Below are positions 18,814-28,164 of a DNA stretch of 46,050 nucleotides, one piece after another. Below the pieces are notes generated by a model. The model had not been told where the DNA came from. It was given only the letters and a program-made list of their open reading frames with translations, and made no database searches. A program made the translations under genes and the position numbers. The stretch's first letter is position 1, and every line of letters begins with the position of its first letter. This stretch comes from Micromonospora yasonensis. Its GTDB lineage: Bacteria; Actinomycetota; Actinomycetes; Mycobacteriales; Micromonosporaceae. The stretch spans positions 1-46,050 of the forward strand of contig NZ_JAPDPH010000032.1 in the NCBI RefSeq assembly GCF_026013475.1, written 5' to 3'.

Positions 18814-19333
18814 CGGACTCGACAGAAGTGGCCGGAGTTGATGGTCAGTACGGCCTGTCCGTCCACACTGGGCTGCACGGCCGCTGATTGCGCGGCCAGG
18901 GCCGTTCGGTGATGGTTTCGGCGTTTCGGATGGGAATGGCGTTGACCTTGACCAGCGCCGGCCTCGTCGGCGGGCGCCATCTGGTCGAACCCGCAGCCGG
19001 CTGGCATGTCCGAAAGATCGCTCCCCGCGCGGGCCACCAAAGCCGACAAGGGTGAGGCATTGGGTCTTTCCGTCTCGTCGCCAGGCTGGATCCCGCCCAA
19101 GACATCGGGCAGAGTCCACCTCTTTACGTCAAGAGCCCGAACATAAATACCTCCTCAGGGTTGATGAGGGTGGTGATACGACAAATTGGCTTCTGCCACA
19201 GGCCGTTGCCGGCGGATTCCTCGGGCCGCATGGTCGCCGGGTTCACTGCCCACATCCAAGCGGTCCGGCAAGTGCCGCGTTTGCCACGCACCTCGCACAA
19301 GCCTCGGTGGCGTCGCCGAGACGTGACGCTCCC
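18814..19333. other. intergenic, 520 nt, with one tiny ORF
   Basis: This lies between the ROK gene's stop and the ThuA promoter. On the minus strand a perfect GAGGAGG sits five to six nt before an ATG at 19144, but the reading frame ends after six codons (MFGLLT, stop 19124-19126). No other recognisable gene is present. The A+T content around 19120-19200 is higher than elsewhere in the window. Confidence 0.4.
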
Positions 19334-20545
19334 CTACTCGGCGTTGAGATCGTGGAGCGGCGCGTACTCGTCGAGCGCCACCAGCGCCACCCCGACGGCG
19401 GCCGCGCCGTGGGCAATCCGGGCGGTGTCGACTTCCAGCCGCCGGTCGCGGATGGACAGCTTCTGCCGGGCCAGGGCCGCGCGAGCCGGCCCGAGCAGAT
19501 ACTCGCCCAGATCGGCAAGCTCGCCACCGATGACGATCCGCCGCGGGTCGAGCAGGGGCACCACCATCCCGAGTGCCCGGCCGAGCAGTTCCCCACTCCA
19601 GTTCACCACCGCGATGGCGGCGGAATCCCGCCGGTCCAGCGCCGAGACGAGGCTGCCCACGTCGACCACGTCCGGGGCGACGGCACGGGCGCGGGCCAGC
19701 ATCGCATTGACGGTGAGATACTGCTCAAGACAGCCTTGGCCGCCGCACCAGCAGGGTGGACCGATCGGATCAACGCTGACGTGCCCGATCTCGCCGGCGG
19801 TGCCCGAGGCACCGCGAGCGAGCGCGCCGTTGATCACCACGCCGCCGCCAACACGGTGGGACAGGGCGACGTACACCAAATCGGCACGGGCTGACAGCTC
19901 GACCGCACGCAGCTCCGCCACGGCGGCGAGCCGGATGTTGTGGTCCCAGATCACGGGTACGCCGAGCGCCGCCCGCAGACGATCGACGACACCGGCGACA
20001 ACCGAATCACCAGCCGGGTCTCCGGAGTCGATCTCCGGATCGGGGTGGTGCCCCCAGAGCCCAAGCCCCGCCGCCGCAAGCCCGTCGAGTTCCAGCTTGT
20101 GTGCGGCTGTGACGCTCTGGAGCAGTGCGAGAGCGGTGTCCATCCGTGCCGGCAGTCCACGGTCGGCCACGACCGGTTCGGTGACATGGGCGAGCACGGA
20201 ACGCCCGATGTCGGCCACCGCGACGCTGATGTGACCACGACCCAGCTCAACCCCGACCGCCGACGCGGCACGCGGGTTGAGCCGGATGAGCGTGGTCGGC
20301 CGTCCCCGATTCGACGCCGGTCGCTGGGCGTCGTCGACCACGGCACGACGCCGGACAAGATCGGCGACGATGGCCGACATCGTGGTCCGGGAGAGTCCGG
20401 TGGCATCCTCCAGCTCTCGCCGAGAGCAGGGGCCGCGCTCGACCAGGATGGTCAGCACCCGCAGTTCGTGCTTCCGCCGCAGTTTGCGGAGCACCCCGTC
20501 GTTGCTCACCGAGCCGATCCCCCGTCTCCAGGCTGACTTGGTCAT
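19334..20545 (-). CDS. ROK-family transcriptional regulator
   Basis: A 403-residue repressor-type protein. An N-terminal winged helix-turn-helix spans about residues 25-95 (CSRRELEDATGLSRTTMSAI). The ROK sugar-kinase-like domain spans about 100-395 and includes the zinc signature GHVSVDPIGPPCWCGGQG at about 258-280. ROK regulators of this layout (XylR/NagC type) usually control sugar uptake or degradation and respond to a sugar. It lies upstream of the ThuA operon on the same strand, separated by 725 nt, and is a good candidate regulator of that operon. The ATG at 20545 has only a weak purine-rich region ahead of it. Confidence 0.88.
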   Translation of the reverse strand: MTKSAWRRGIGSVSNDGVLRKLRRKHELRVLTILVERGPCSRRELEDATGLSRTTMSAIVADLVRRRAVVDDAQRPASNRGRPTTLIRLNPRAASAVGVELGRGHISVAVADIGRSVLAHVTEPVVADRGLPARMDTALALLQSVTAAHKLELDGLAAAGLGLWGHHPDPEIDSGDPAGDSVVAGVVDRLRAALGVPVIWDHNIRLAAVAELRAVELSARADLVYVALSHRVGGGVVINGALARGASGTAGEIGHVSVDPIGPPCWCGGQGCLEQYLTVNAMLARARAVAPDVVDVGSLVSALDRRDSAAIAVVNWSGELLGRALGMVVPLLDPRRIVIGGELADLGEYLLGPARAALARQKLSIRDRRLEVDTARIAHGAAAVGVALVALDEYAPLHDLNAE

Positions 20546-20943
20546 TCCGCCGCTCGGGGGCAGGAGAAGCCGCGCCTGCGCCCGGCCACGACTACACCAG
20601 AGCTCGCGGCAAGATTACTCGGCGTCTCGCTACAGGTTCCGGCGAGAACACCATCAGCCCACCTGGCCCTGCCGGTACCGCACGGCTCGCCGCAGTCGAC
20701 ACCATTCCCCAAGATCTTCTGCTCCTGTACCGACGGTGGGATCGACTTGCCCGGCATCGACAACGGCCTCTTCCTGCACACCGCCTCCCACGTAGCGCGC
20801 TTCCGCGAGACACGGCAGCTCCGGCACATCCGCGGCCGACGTCACGCAGATGCCCCGAACCCAACCTCAGGGCAAGCACAACGTGGTGAAGAAGATCGAG
20901 CGTGCCGCCGGGGTCGACGTGCCGTGAGGAGAAGGGCACATGC
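20546..20943. other. intergenic, 398 nt, no gene recognised
   Basis: This lies between the ROK gene start and the stop of the first ABC-F gene, both minus strand. All six frames were read. Short open stretches such as plus-strand TTPELAARLLGVS near 20590 look faintly like helix-turn-helix sequence but cannot be supported. It should contain the ROK promoter. Confidence 0.4.
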
Positions 20944-22605
<1,662 letters not shown>

Positions 22606-22628
22606 GGAGGGGTCACCTTCGGGGTACC

Positions 22629-22661
22629 CCGGGCCACCAGCCGGCACGGCCGGTGGCCCGG
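22629..22661 (-). terminator. 10-bp hairpin between the two ABC-F genes
   Basis: CCGGGCCACC (22629-22638) pairs with GGTGGCCCGG (22652-22661) just upstream of the second gene's ribosome site. It may reduce read-through or set the ratio of the two proteins rather than end transcription. Confidence 0.45.
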
Positions 22662-22679
22662 AGGGGGCGGAGTCGGTGG

Positions 22680-24317
22680 TCAGGCGCGGTCGGGTGCGGG
22701 GATTTCGCGCAGGTGGCCGCCGTCGAGGCGGAGCCACCGCTGCACACCGATGTCGGTGAGGAACCGTTCGTCGTGGCTGACCACCACGAACGCACCCCGG
22801 TACGCGGTGAGGGCGCTGGCCAGCTGGCCCACGCTGACCAGGTCGAGGTTGTTGGTGGGCTCGTCGAGCAGCAGCAGGTGGGGTGCCGGCTGGGCGTAGA
22901 GGACGCAGGCGAGGGTGGCGCGCAGCCGTTCGCCGCCGGAGAGCACGCCGACCGGGAGGTGGGCCCGGGCGCCGCGGAACAGGAACCGGGCGAGCAGGTT
23001 CATCCGTTCGGCCTGCGGCCGATCGGGGGCGTACGCGGCGAAGTTCTCCGCAACCGTCCGGTCGAGATCCAGCAAATCCAGGCGTTGCGACAGGTACGCG
23101 ACACGGCCGTCGGCGCGGTGCACCTGCCCGGCGTCCGGGTCGAGGTCACCCTGCAACAGGCGCAGCAGAGTGGACTTGCCGGCGCCGTTGGGGCCGGTCA
23201 GCGCGATCCGCTCCGGTCCCCGGATGGTCAGGTCGACGCCGTCGCCGGCGAAGACGGCCCGGTCGCCGTGGTGGACCTGCATACGCTCGCCGGCGACCAC
23301 GGTGCGGCCGGCGGGAACGGCGGTGTCGGGCAGGTCCAGGGTCAGGGCCTGGTCGTCGCGCAGCGTCCGACTGGCCTCGTCGAGCCGGGTCTGGGCCTCG
23401 CTGACCCGGTTGGCGTGCGCCTGCTGCGCCCGGCCGGCCGACTCCTGGGCGCTGCGCTTGAGCCCACCGGCGACGATGCGGGCCAGGCCGGCGTTGCCGA
23501 GGTTGCGTGCGGCGTTGCTGGCGCGGCGGTCGGCCCGCTCCCGGGCCTGCTGCATCTCCCGCTTCTCCCGCTTCACGTCCTGCTCGGCGCTGCGCACGGT
23601 CCGCTCCGCCGCCTCGCGTGCCACGCGCGCCGCCTCCTCGTACGCGGTGAAGTTCCCGCCGAACAGGCGCATCTCACCACGGTGGAGCTCGGCGATACGG
23701 TCCATCCGGTCCAACAGGACCCGGTCATGGCTGACCACCAGCAGACACCCCGACCAGCCCTCCAGCACCTCGTACAGCCGGTGCCGTGCGTCGATGTCGA
23801 GGTTGTTGGTCGGCTCGTCCAGCAGCAGCACGTCCGGACGCCTGAGCAGCTGCGCCGCCAGGCCGAGGGACACCACCTGCCCGCCACTGAGAGTGTGCAG
23901 GCGCCGCTCCAACGCCACGTCGCCGAGCCCCAGCCGGTCGAGTTCGGCCCGGCTGCGCTCCTCCACGTCCCAGTCGTCCCCGACGGCCGTGAAGTGCTCC
24001 TCCGCCGCGTCACCCGCCTCGATGGCACGCAGTGCCGCGAGCGCCGCGTCGATCCCGAGGACCTCCGCGACGGTCAGGTCACCGGCCAAGGGCAGGTTCT
24101 GCGGCAGGTAGCCGAGAACACCCTCGACCGTCACGCCGCCACCGGTCGGGGTGAGGTCGCCCGCGATCAGACGGAGCAGGGTCGTCTTGCCCGCGCCGTT
24201 GGGCGCGACGAGGCCCGTGCGGCCGGGCGGCACGGTAAAGGACAGATCCCGGAAGACCGGAGTGTCGTCCGGCCAGGAAAAGGACAGGTTCGTACAAACA
24301 ATGCAGACGTCAGACAT
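22680..24317 (-). CDS. ABC-F family ATPase, antibiotic-resistance type (first of pair)
   Basis: A 545-residue tandem-ATPase protein without membrane segments. Domain 1 has Walker A APNGAGKTT, signature LSGGQVVSLGLA and LLLDEPTNNLD. The linker (about 225-290; KREKREMQQARERADRRA) is long, basic and helical. Domain 2 has GPNGAGKST, signature LSGGERLRATLA and LLLDEPTNNLD. Both sites keep all catalytic motifs, so both are expected to hydrolyse ATP. It should act on the ribosome, either in drug protection or in general translation. Start ATG 24317 has GAGGGTG about nine nt upstream and follows a structured leader with a 10-codon ORF. The two ABC-F proteins of this locus are clearly different from one another, so the pair is not a recent duplication. 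Confidence 0.85.
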   Translation of the reverse strand: MSDVCIVCTNLSFSWPDDTPVFRDLSFTVPPGRTGLVAPNGAGKTTLLRLIAGDLTPTGGGVTVEGVLGYLPQNLPLAGDLTVAEVLGIDAALAALRAIEAGDAAEEHFTAVGDDWDVEERSRAELDRLGLGDVALERRLHTLSGGQVVSLGLAAQLLRRPDVLLLDEPTNNLDIDARHRLYEVLEGWSGCLLVVSHDRVLLDRMDRIAELHRGEMRLFGGNFTAYEEAARVAREAAERTVRSAEQDVKREKREMQQARERADRRASNAARNLGNAGLARIVAGGLKRSAQESAGRAQQAHANRVSEAQTRLDEASRTLRDDQALTLDLPDTAVPAGRTVVAGERMQVHHGDRAVFAGDGVDLTIRGPERIALTGPNGAGKSTLLRLLQGDLDPDAGQVHRADGRVAYLSQRLDLLDLDRTVAENFAAYAPDRPQAERMNLLARFLFRGARAHLPVGVLSGGERLRATLACVLYAQPAPHLLLLDEPTNNLDLVSVGQLASALTAYRGAFVVVSHDERFLTDIGVQRWLRLDGGHLREIPAPDRA

Positions 24318-24399
24318 CGGGAGACACCCTCGAAGGAGAACCGGGGGACGCGACAAACGCCCCGGTCGGGCAGACAGGTCTACGACAAGACAGGCCATC

Positions 24400-24431
24400 G
24401 CCGGCACAGGCCGGCAGGCGGCCGGGGCCGC
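24400..24431 (-). promoter_or_regulatory. two hairpins between leader ORF and ABC-F gene
   Basis: GCCGGC-ACAG-GCCGGC (24400-24415) and GCGGCC-GG-GGCCGC (24418-24431) stand side by side, starting directly at the leader ORF's stop codon. Their arms are mutually similar, so alternative pairings are possible, as expected of an attenuator. Function is inferred. Confidence 0.45.
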
Positions 24432-24464
24432 TCACCCCGAGATGTCGTCGTCCCCCGTCACCAT
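24432..24464 (-). CDS. 10-codon leader peptide upstream of the ABC-F genes
   Basis: ATG at 24464 opens a frame MVTGDDDISG ending with TGA at 24432-24434. A strong ribosome site (GAGGAG, 24476-24471) stands six nt ahead. It lies 115 nt before the ABC-F start with hairpins in between. Short leader ORFs of this kind control several ABC-F and erm genes by ribosome stalling or attenuation. The peptide sequence itself is not one I recognise. Confidence 0.5.
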   Translation of the reverse strand: MVTGDDDISG

Positions 24465-24616
24465 GATCCGCTCCTCACACGCTCATCGCGGTCTCCGCCG
24501 CGGTACCAGCCTAACAACTTCCTGAGTGCCACCGGCACGCAACCGCCTCGCGCCCAAGGGTGACCGATGGGCTCAGTTCTCCATGATCGGCGACCGGCCC
24601 TGCCGAACGCGAAGGG

Positions 24617-24748
24617 GAACGGGCCGGGGAGTACGCCGCGGTGCGGCTGTTCGCGGACCGCGCCGCCGACGTGGCGCCGGGGTTCGCGGTGAACGCCGGC
24701 ACGGTCGCGGCGGTGCTGCGCATCTGTCGTACGCTCGACGGCCTGCCA
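24617..24748 (+). pseudogene. fragment of an AfsR-type (BTAD/NB-ARC) regulator
   Basis: One plus-strand frame carries about 44 codons reading EGERAGEYAAVRLFADRAAD then APGFAVNAGTVAAVLRIC, RTLDGLP. This closely follows the conserved stretch of AfsR/SARP-type and LuxR-type ATPases where AVRLFxDRA and CRxLDGLPLAIELAAARL occur. Similarity stops abruptly after DGLP and nothing of the DNA-binding or P-loop part is present. It is therefore a relic, perhaps of a pathway-specific regulator that once stood beside the resistance genes. Confidence 0.65.
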
Positions 24749-25040
24749 CCGCACCGCGGCACGGCCTCATACGGCGGAGAGGCGGGGTGCCCCGCGCACC
24801 CGGCCTCTCCCCTCCCGGCTGGGCACGTGGCGGATCGGCGGCGGGCCGGCCCGGACAGCAAAGGTGAAGCGTCCACCTGCCCATCACGCGCAGCGGGATC
24901 GCGTCGGGGTAGCGGTGGCACGGTGCGGGTTCCGCCCACACGACCGATGAGTTCCGCCTCGCCGCGTGGTCTGCATGGTGGCAATGTCCCTTCCGCGCCT
25001 GCGGAAGGCCCGAGATGGAATGCCAAGGAGCGTGCACACC
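24749..25040. other. intergenic, 292 nt
   Basis: This sits between the regulator relic and the SRPBCC gene. Open frames on both strands show no recognisable similarity. It should contain the SRPBCC promoter; none was defined. Confidence 0.35.
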
Positions 25041-25559
25041 GTGAACCAGGAGAACGTGATTGCCACCCTGACTGTCGCCGTTCCCGCCGCCAGGGTGTTC
25101 ACGGTGCTGGCGGACCCGACGACCCATTCTGCGATCGACGGCACCGGCTGGGTTCAGGAACCTGTCGACCGGGCGCCACTGACCGAGGTGGGGCAGGTTT
25201 TCCGGATGGACATGTACCACGCCAACCATCCAGACGGTGACTACCAGGTGGTCAACAAAGTGCAGGTGCTCGACCCGCCGCGCGCCATCGGCTGGCTGAC
25301 GGGGCAGGACAAGGGCGACGGTGACCTGGAGTTCGGCGGCTGGATCTGGCGTTACGACCTTGCGCCGCTCGGTCCATCCGAGACTGAGGTCACGCTCACC
25401 TACGACTGGTCGGCGGTGCCGCAGTTCATCCGCGAGCGCGGCATCCAGTTCCCGCCGTTCGGCCCTGAACATCTCGCCAACTCGCTGCGCCACCTGGCCG
25501 AGCTTGCCGCGCCGGCGCCCCGGCCGTCTTCACCATCCGCAGATACGACCGCAGATTAG
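25041..25559 (+). CDS. SRPBCC-family (polyketide cyclase/dehydrase-like) protein
   Basis: A 172-residue START/Bet-v-1-like ligand-binding protein. VNQENVIATLTVAVPAARVF opens the typical first strand and helix; LADPTTHSAIDGTG, the phrase LDPPRAIGWLTG and ETEVTLTYDWSAVP continue the fold, and the final helix is GPEHLANSLRHLAELA. Members bind hydrophobic ligands or act as cyclases, but no specific role can be assigned. The GTG at 25041 has AAGGAG ten nt upstream. Two alternative in-frame starts (GTG 25032, ATG 25020) are possible. The C-terminus is a short Pro/Ser-rich tail. It converges on the secreted-protein gene 62 nt away, with no clear terminator between them. Confidence 0.8.
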   Translation: MNQENVIATLTVAVPAARVFTVLADPTTHSAIDGTGWVQEPVDRAPLTEVGQVFRMDMYHANHPDGDYQVVNKVQVLDPPRAIGWLTGQDKGDGDLEFGGWIWRYDLAPLGPSETEVTLTYDWSAVPQFIRERGIQFPPFGPEHLANSLRHLAELAAPAPRPSSPSADTTAD

Positions 25560-25621
25560 TGTTCGAGCCGTTGACACGGCGGATCTCGAACTGCATCCAC
25601 GGCGAGAACTTCTGCGGATCT

Positions 25622-26650
25622 TTACGGTGCGGTGAGCGGGGCCGACAGTCCGTCGGTGGAGGAACGGGGGGTCAGCCGGCTCGTGGTCGGGACCAGCGCC
25701 GGGAAGCCGAGGTTGGCCAGGCGGCCCCGAACCTGGTTCTCGGCTTGGCAGTCGGTGGTGCAGGTGGTCGGCGGGTTGGCCACCTCGGTGGCGTCCTCGC
25801 CGGTGACCATGCCCATCCGGCCCCCGCTGGCGACGTCCCAGACACTCATCGCGCCGCAGTGATCCTGCGTCTCGGCGAGACCGAGGGTGTTGGTGAAGTC
25901 GGGCCCGCAGGAGGTCTGCCGGATCCGGGTGGCGACCTGAGCGCTGTCGCGGAGGATGAGTTTCGGTGCGGCGTCGCTGGCGATGTTGACCCGCGGCGTG
26001 ACGCGCACGCAGAAGGTAGACGCCGGCCCGGTCTGCACGTCCTGGCATTCGGAGCCGAGGAACTCGCCGAGGTGGGCCCGGAAGTTCGAGTTGTCGAAAT
26101 AGAAGACGTCATCGGCGAGCTGATGCACGATCCGGGTACGCGTGCCGTCGCCCCGGCGTGGCTCCATCTGGAAGATCCCGCCCTGAGCGCAGTCCTTGGC
26201 CTGGATCTTCATGCTCAAGCCGTTGGTGCCGGTGCGGGTGATCGTCATGTCCTCATCCCTGAGTTCCAGGCTGATGGCGCTGGTCAAGGTGAGGCCTCGG
26301 TGGTCGGGAACCTTGCCGGCGTACACCGGTGTGGGTCGCCCGCCCGTCATGTCCCCTTCGTTCCGGGCGCCGGTGAAGGTGTAGTTGTAGACCGCGAAGG
26401 TGGTCGGGTCGATCTCGAACCGGGTGTACTTGCCCTGCACGAGGAACCGGCTGGCCGGTGCGGGAACGGTCCCCCTGAAGCGGATGTCACTGCCGGTCTT
26501 GCCGAGCACCGTGTAGCTGCCGTCGCAGAACCTGGAACTGGCGGCCTGGGCGGCCGGCGGACCGACCGGCGACACGAGCGGGATCAGGATGCCGACCGCA
26601 GCGGCTGCGGCAGATGGTCCGAGCCGTGTCCGGTCTCGCGATAAACGCAT
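25622..26650 (-). CDS. secreted protein of unknown function
   Basis: A 342-residue exported protein. The N-terminus (MRLSRDRTRL then a long Ala/Val/Pro-rich hydrophobic run ending AAQAAS) is a signal peptide of about 38 residues. The mature part is beta-rich, with about nine cysteines that could form disulphides, and no catalytic motif I recognise. The segment EATEVANPPTTCTTDCQAEN-like near the end and FCVRVTPRVNIA suggest repeated sandwich domains. ATG 26650 has GGAAGG eight nt upstream; a longer frame exists but has no such site. It is probably monocistronic. It could be a surface or matrix protein. Confidence 0.7.
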   Translation of the reverse strand: MRLSRDRTRLGPSAAAAAVGILIPLVSPVGPPAAQAASSRFCDGSYTVLGKTGSDIRFRGTVPAPASRFLVQGKYTRFEIDPTTFAVYNYTFTGARNEGDMTGGRPTPVYAGKVPDHRGLTLTSAISLELRDEDMTITRTGTNGLSMKIQAKDCAQGGIFQMEPRRGDGTRTRIVHQLADDVFYFDNSNFRAHLGEFLGSECQDVQTGPASTFCVRVTPRVNIASDAAPKLILRDSAQVATRIRQTSCGPDFTNTLGLAETQDHCGAMSVWDVASGGRMGMVTGEDATEVANPPTTCTTDCQAENQVRGRLANLGFPALVPTTSRLTPRSSTDGLSAPLTAP

Positions 26651-26810
26651 GAGGAATGCCTTCCTTCGCCCGGGGCGGCCTACCTGTCCGCGCTTTCCGC
26701 TGGCAGAGGCCGCCTTCGATCGCGCCACGGTCCCGCGATCGTCGCTAACGCCGGGCTAGGCGAGCTTGAAGGCCAGGTTAAGGGCCGGAGGTGGGCGACC
26801 CGCGCTCCGC

Positions 26811-27525
26811 CTAGTTGGCGCCGTGGATCTTCGCCAGTTCGACAGCGAACTCAGCGTCGGTGAGCGCGCCACGCTGGTACTGCCGCGTCAACGCGTGGAT
26901 GTCGCGCCGCTGGTCAGGGGTTAGGGCATCGCGGGCCGGGCATGTCCGGCTGACTCCGGCGGACGGACCCGTCGCCCGGGCACCGGCGGCGGAGGGCTGC
27001 GCCAGGCGACCGATGGACGCGGTCTGCTGGCGACGCTGCGCGTCGCGGTGGCATGCCTGCAGAGTTGCCAGGATCTCGTCATAGTGTTCCGGCCAGGTTG
27101 CCAGCCGACCCAGTTCGGGCCTGAAGGTGAACGGTCGGAAGAGGTCGCCGCGCTGCAGCGGGATCTGTATCAACACTCCGTCGGTTTGTTCGATGATGAT
27201 CGCGGCACGGCCCATGTCCAGGCCCGCCATGCTGGCCGTGCCGCTGTGGATGTCCGATACCGACGCCCACGCCACTGTGGTCGTACGCAGAAGGGGCCGG
27301 GACCGGATGCCGCCGTCACTGACGTAGACCCCGAGCATCGCCCGCCGCGCCGTGACAGCGACGGCACCGGCCAGCCACGCCCCGGCGAGGATCGCCCACG
27401 GCGTCGGCATCCCCCCGCGCGAACATGATCACGATGAACGTAGCGAAACCAACTGCCTGGACCAGCCCCAGCACCGCGAATCCGGTCGCGATGTCGAGCG
27501 AGTACGGGCGCTGCCACCTACCCAT
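26811..27525 (-). pseudogene. PH-like/SHOCT membrane protein, frameshifted at a 6-G run
   Basis: The expected product starts at ATG 27525 (MGRWQRPYSLDIATGFAVLG), with a first membrane helix. It then shifts frame at a run of six G (27416-27411 on this strand) into a second helix (WAILAGAWLAGAVAVTARRA), a bacterial PH-like domain (GVYVSDGGIRSRPLLRTTTV to EILATLQA) and a C-terminal SHOCT helix pair (ALTDAEFAVELAKI). Removing one G restores a single frame of about 237 codons. The downstream frame also has an ATG, but the G run abuts it, leaving no normal ribosome-site spacing. It is either a true mutation, a slippage-controlled gene or a sequencing error. Confidence 0.7.
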
Positions 27526-27729
27526 GCCGCCATAGTGACCACCGGCGTCCAACCGCTGGCGCGGGTTGCCCCGGTCGGCAGGATCCACAGGCTACCGATG
27601 ACCGGCGACCGGGTGTTGGTGGCCAACGACAAGACCTTCCGAGGCAACGACAGCCGGAATCGCCGGCGGGCCCGACCACACCCAGCTGATCTCACGACTG
27701 ACGGGTGGTGTAACGAGTATCGCTGGACC

Positions 27730-27754
27730 AGTACTAGATCTGATAAAGTACTAG
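27730..27754 (+). promoter_or_regulatory. repeated operator over the padR start region
   Basis: Two identical copies of AGTACTAG (27730-27737 and 27747-27754), 17 nt apart start to start, end two nt before the padR ATG. Each holds the palindrome AGTACT. A GATAAA box lies between them. Binding by the PadR protein to its own promoter is the obvious reading, as PadR regulators commonly autorepress. Confidence 0.6.
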
Positions 27755-27756
27755 CC

Positions 27757-28128
27757 ATGTTTGAGAGCAGCGGGAGTGACGCCGCCCTTCTCGGTGACGC
27801 CTTCGCCGCCGACCTGCTACGCGGACACACCGACACGATCGTGCTGGGGATCCTGCGCCGCGGTGACAGCTACGGCTTCGAGATCTTCAAGACGATCCGC
27901 GACGCGACCGGCGGGGCGTACGAGATCAAGGAAGCGACGCTGTACGCGAGCTACCGGCGCCTGGTCAAGGACGGACTCGTCGAGGCCTACTGGGGCGACG
28001 AGACCAAGGGCGGGCGGCGGAAGTACTACCGCATCACCGACGCCGGCCACGCCGTCTACCGCCGCAATGTCGCGGCATGGGTGGTCACGCGCGACCTCAT
28101 CGACTCTCTGCTCGACCTCCGCGATTAA
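27757..28128 (+). CDS. PadR-family transcriptional regulator
   Basis: A 123-residue winged-helix repressor. The PadR domain covers about residues 20-95: DTIVLGILRRGDSYGFEIFK, then EIKEATLYASYRRLVKDGLV as recognition helix and wing, then GGRRKYYRITDAGHAVY. A short C-terminal helix should support dimerisation. There is no ribosome site in front of ATG 27757, so the message may be leaderless. It is followed after 36 nt by a permease-prefix membrane protein, a common actinobacterial pairing in which PadR represses both. The ligand is unknown. The start region is overlapped by a repeated operator. Confidence 0.9.
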   Translation: MFESSGSDAALLGDAFAADLLRGHTDTIVLGILRRGDSYGFEIFKTIRDATGGAYEIKEATLYASYRRLVKDGLVEAYWGDETKGGRRKYYRITDAGHAVYRRNVAAWVVTRDLIDSLLDLRD

Positions 28129-28164
28129 CCCACCCCGGCAACCGGCCACCGGAAAGGCATCATC

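Noticed and set aside
19062..19074. 13-nt match to a conserved 23S rRNA stretch (GACGGAAAGACCC on the minus strand)
   Set aside because: Nothing on either side continues the rRNA similarity; most likely chance.
20590..20790. Plus-strand segment with faint helix-turn-helix look (TTPELAARLLGVS)
   Set aside because: No continuing fold, no start codon or ribosome site, and no recognisable family.
24573..25493. Minus-strand open frame of about 300 codons over the SRPBCC gene
   Set aside because: Shadow of the plus-strand SRPBCC gene, whose fold is clear; no domain in the minus frame.
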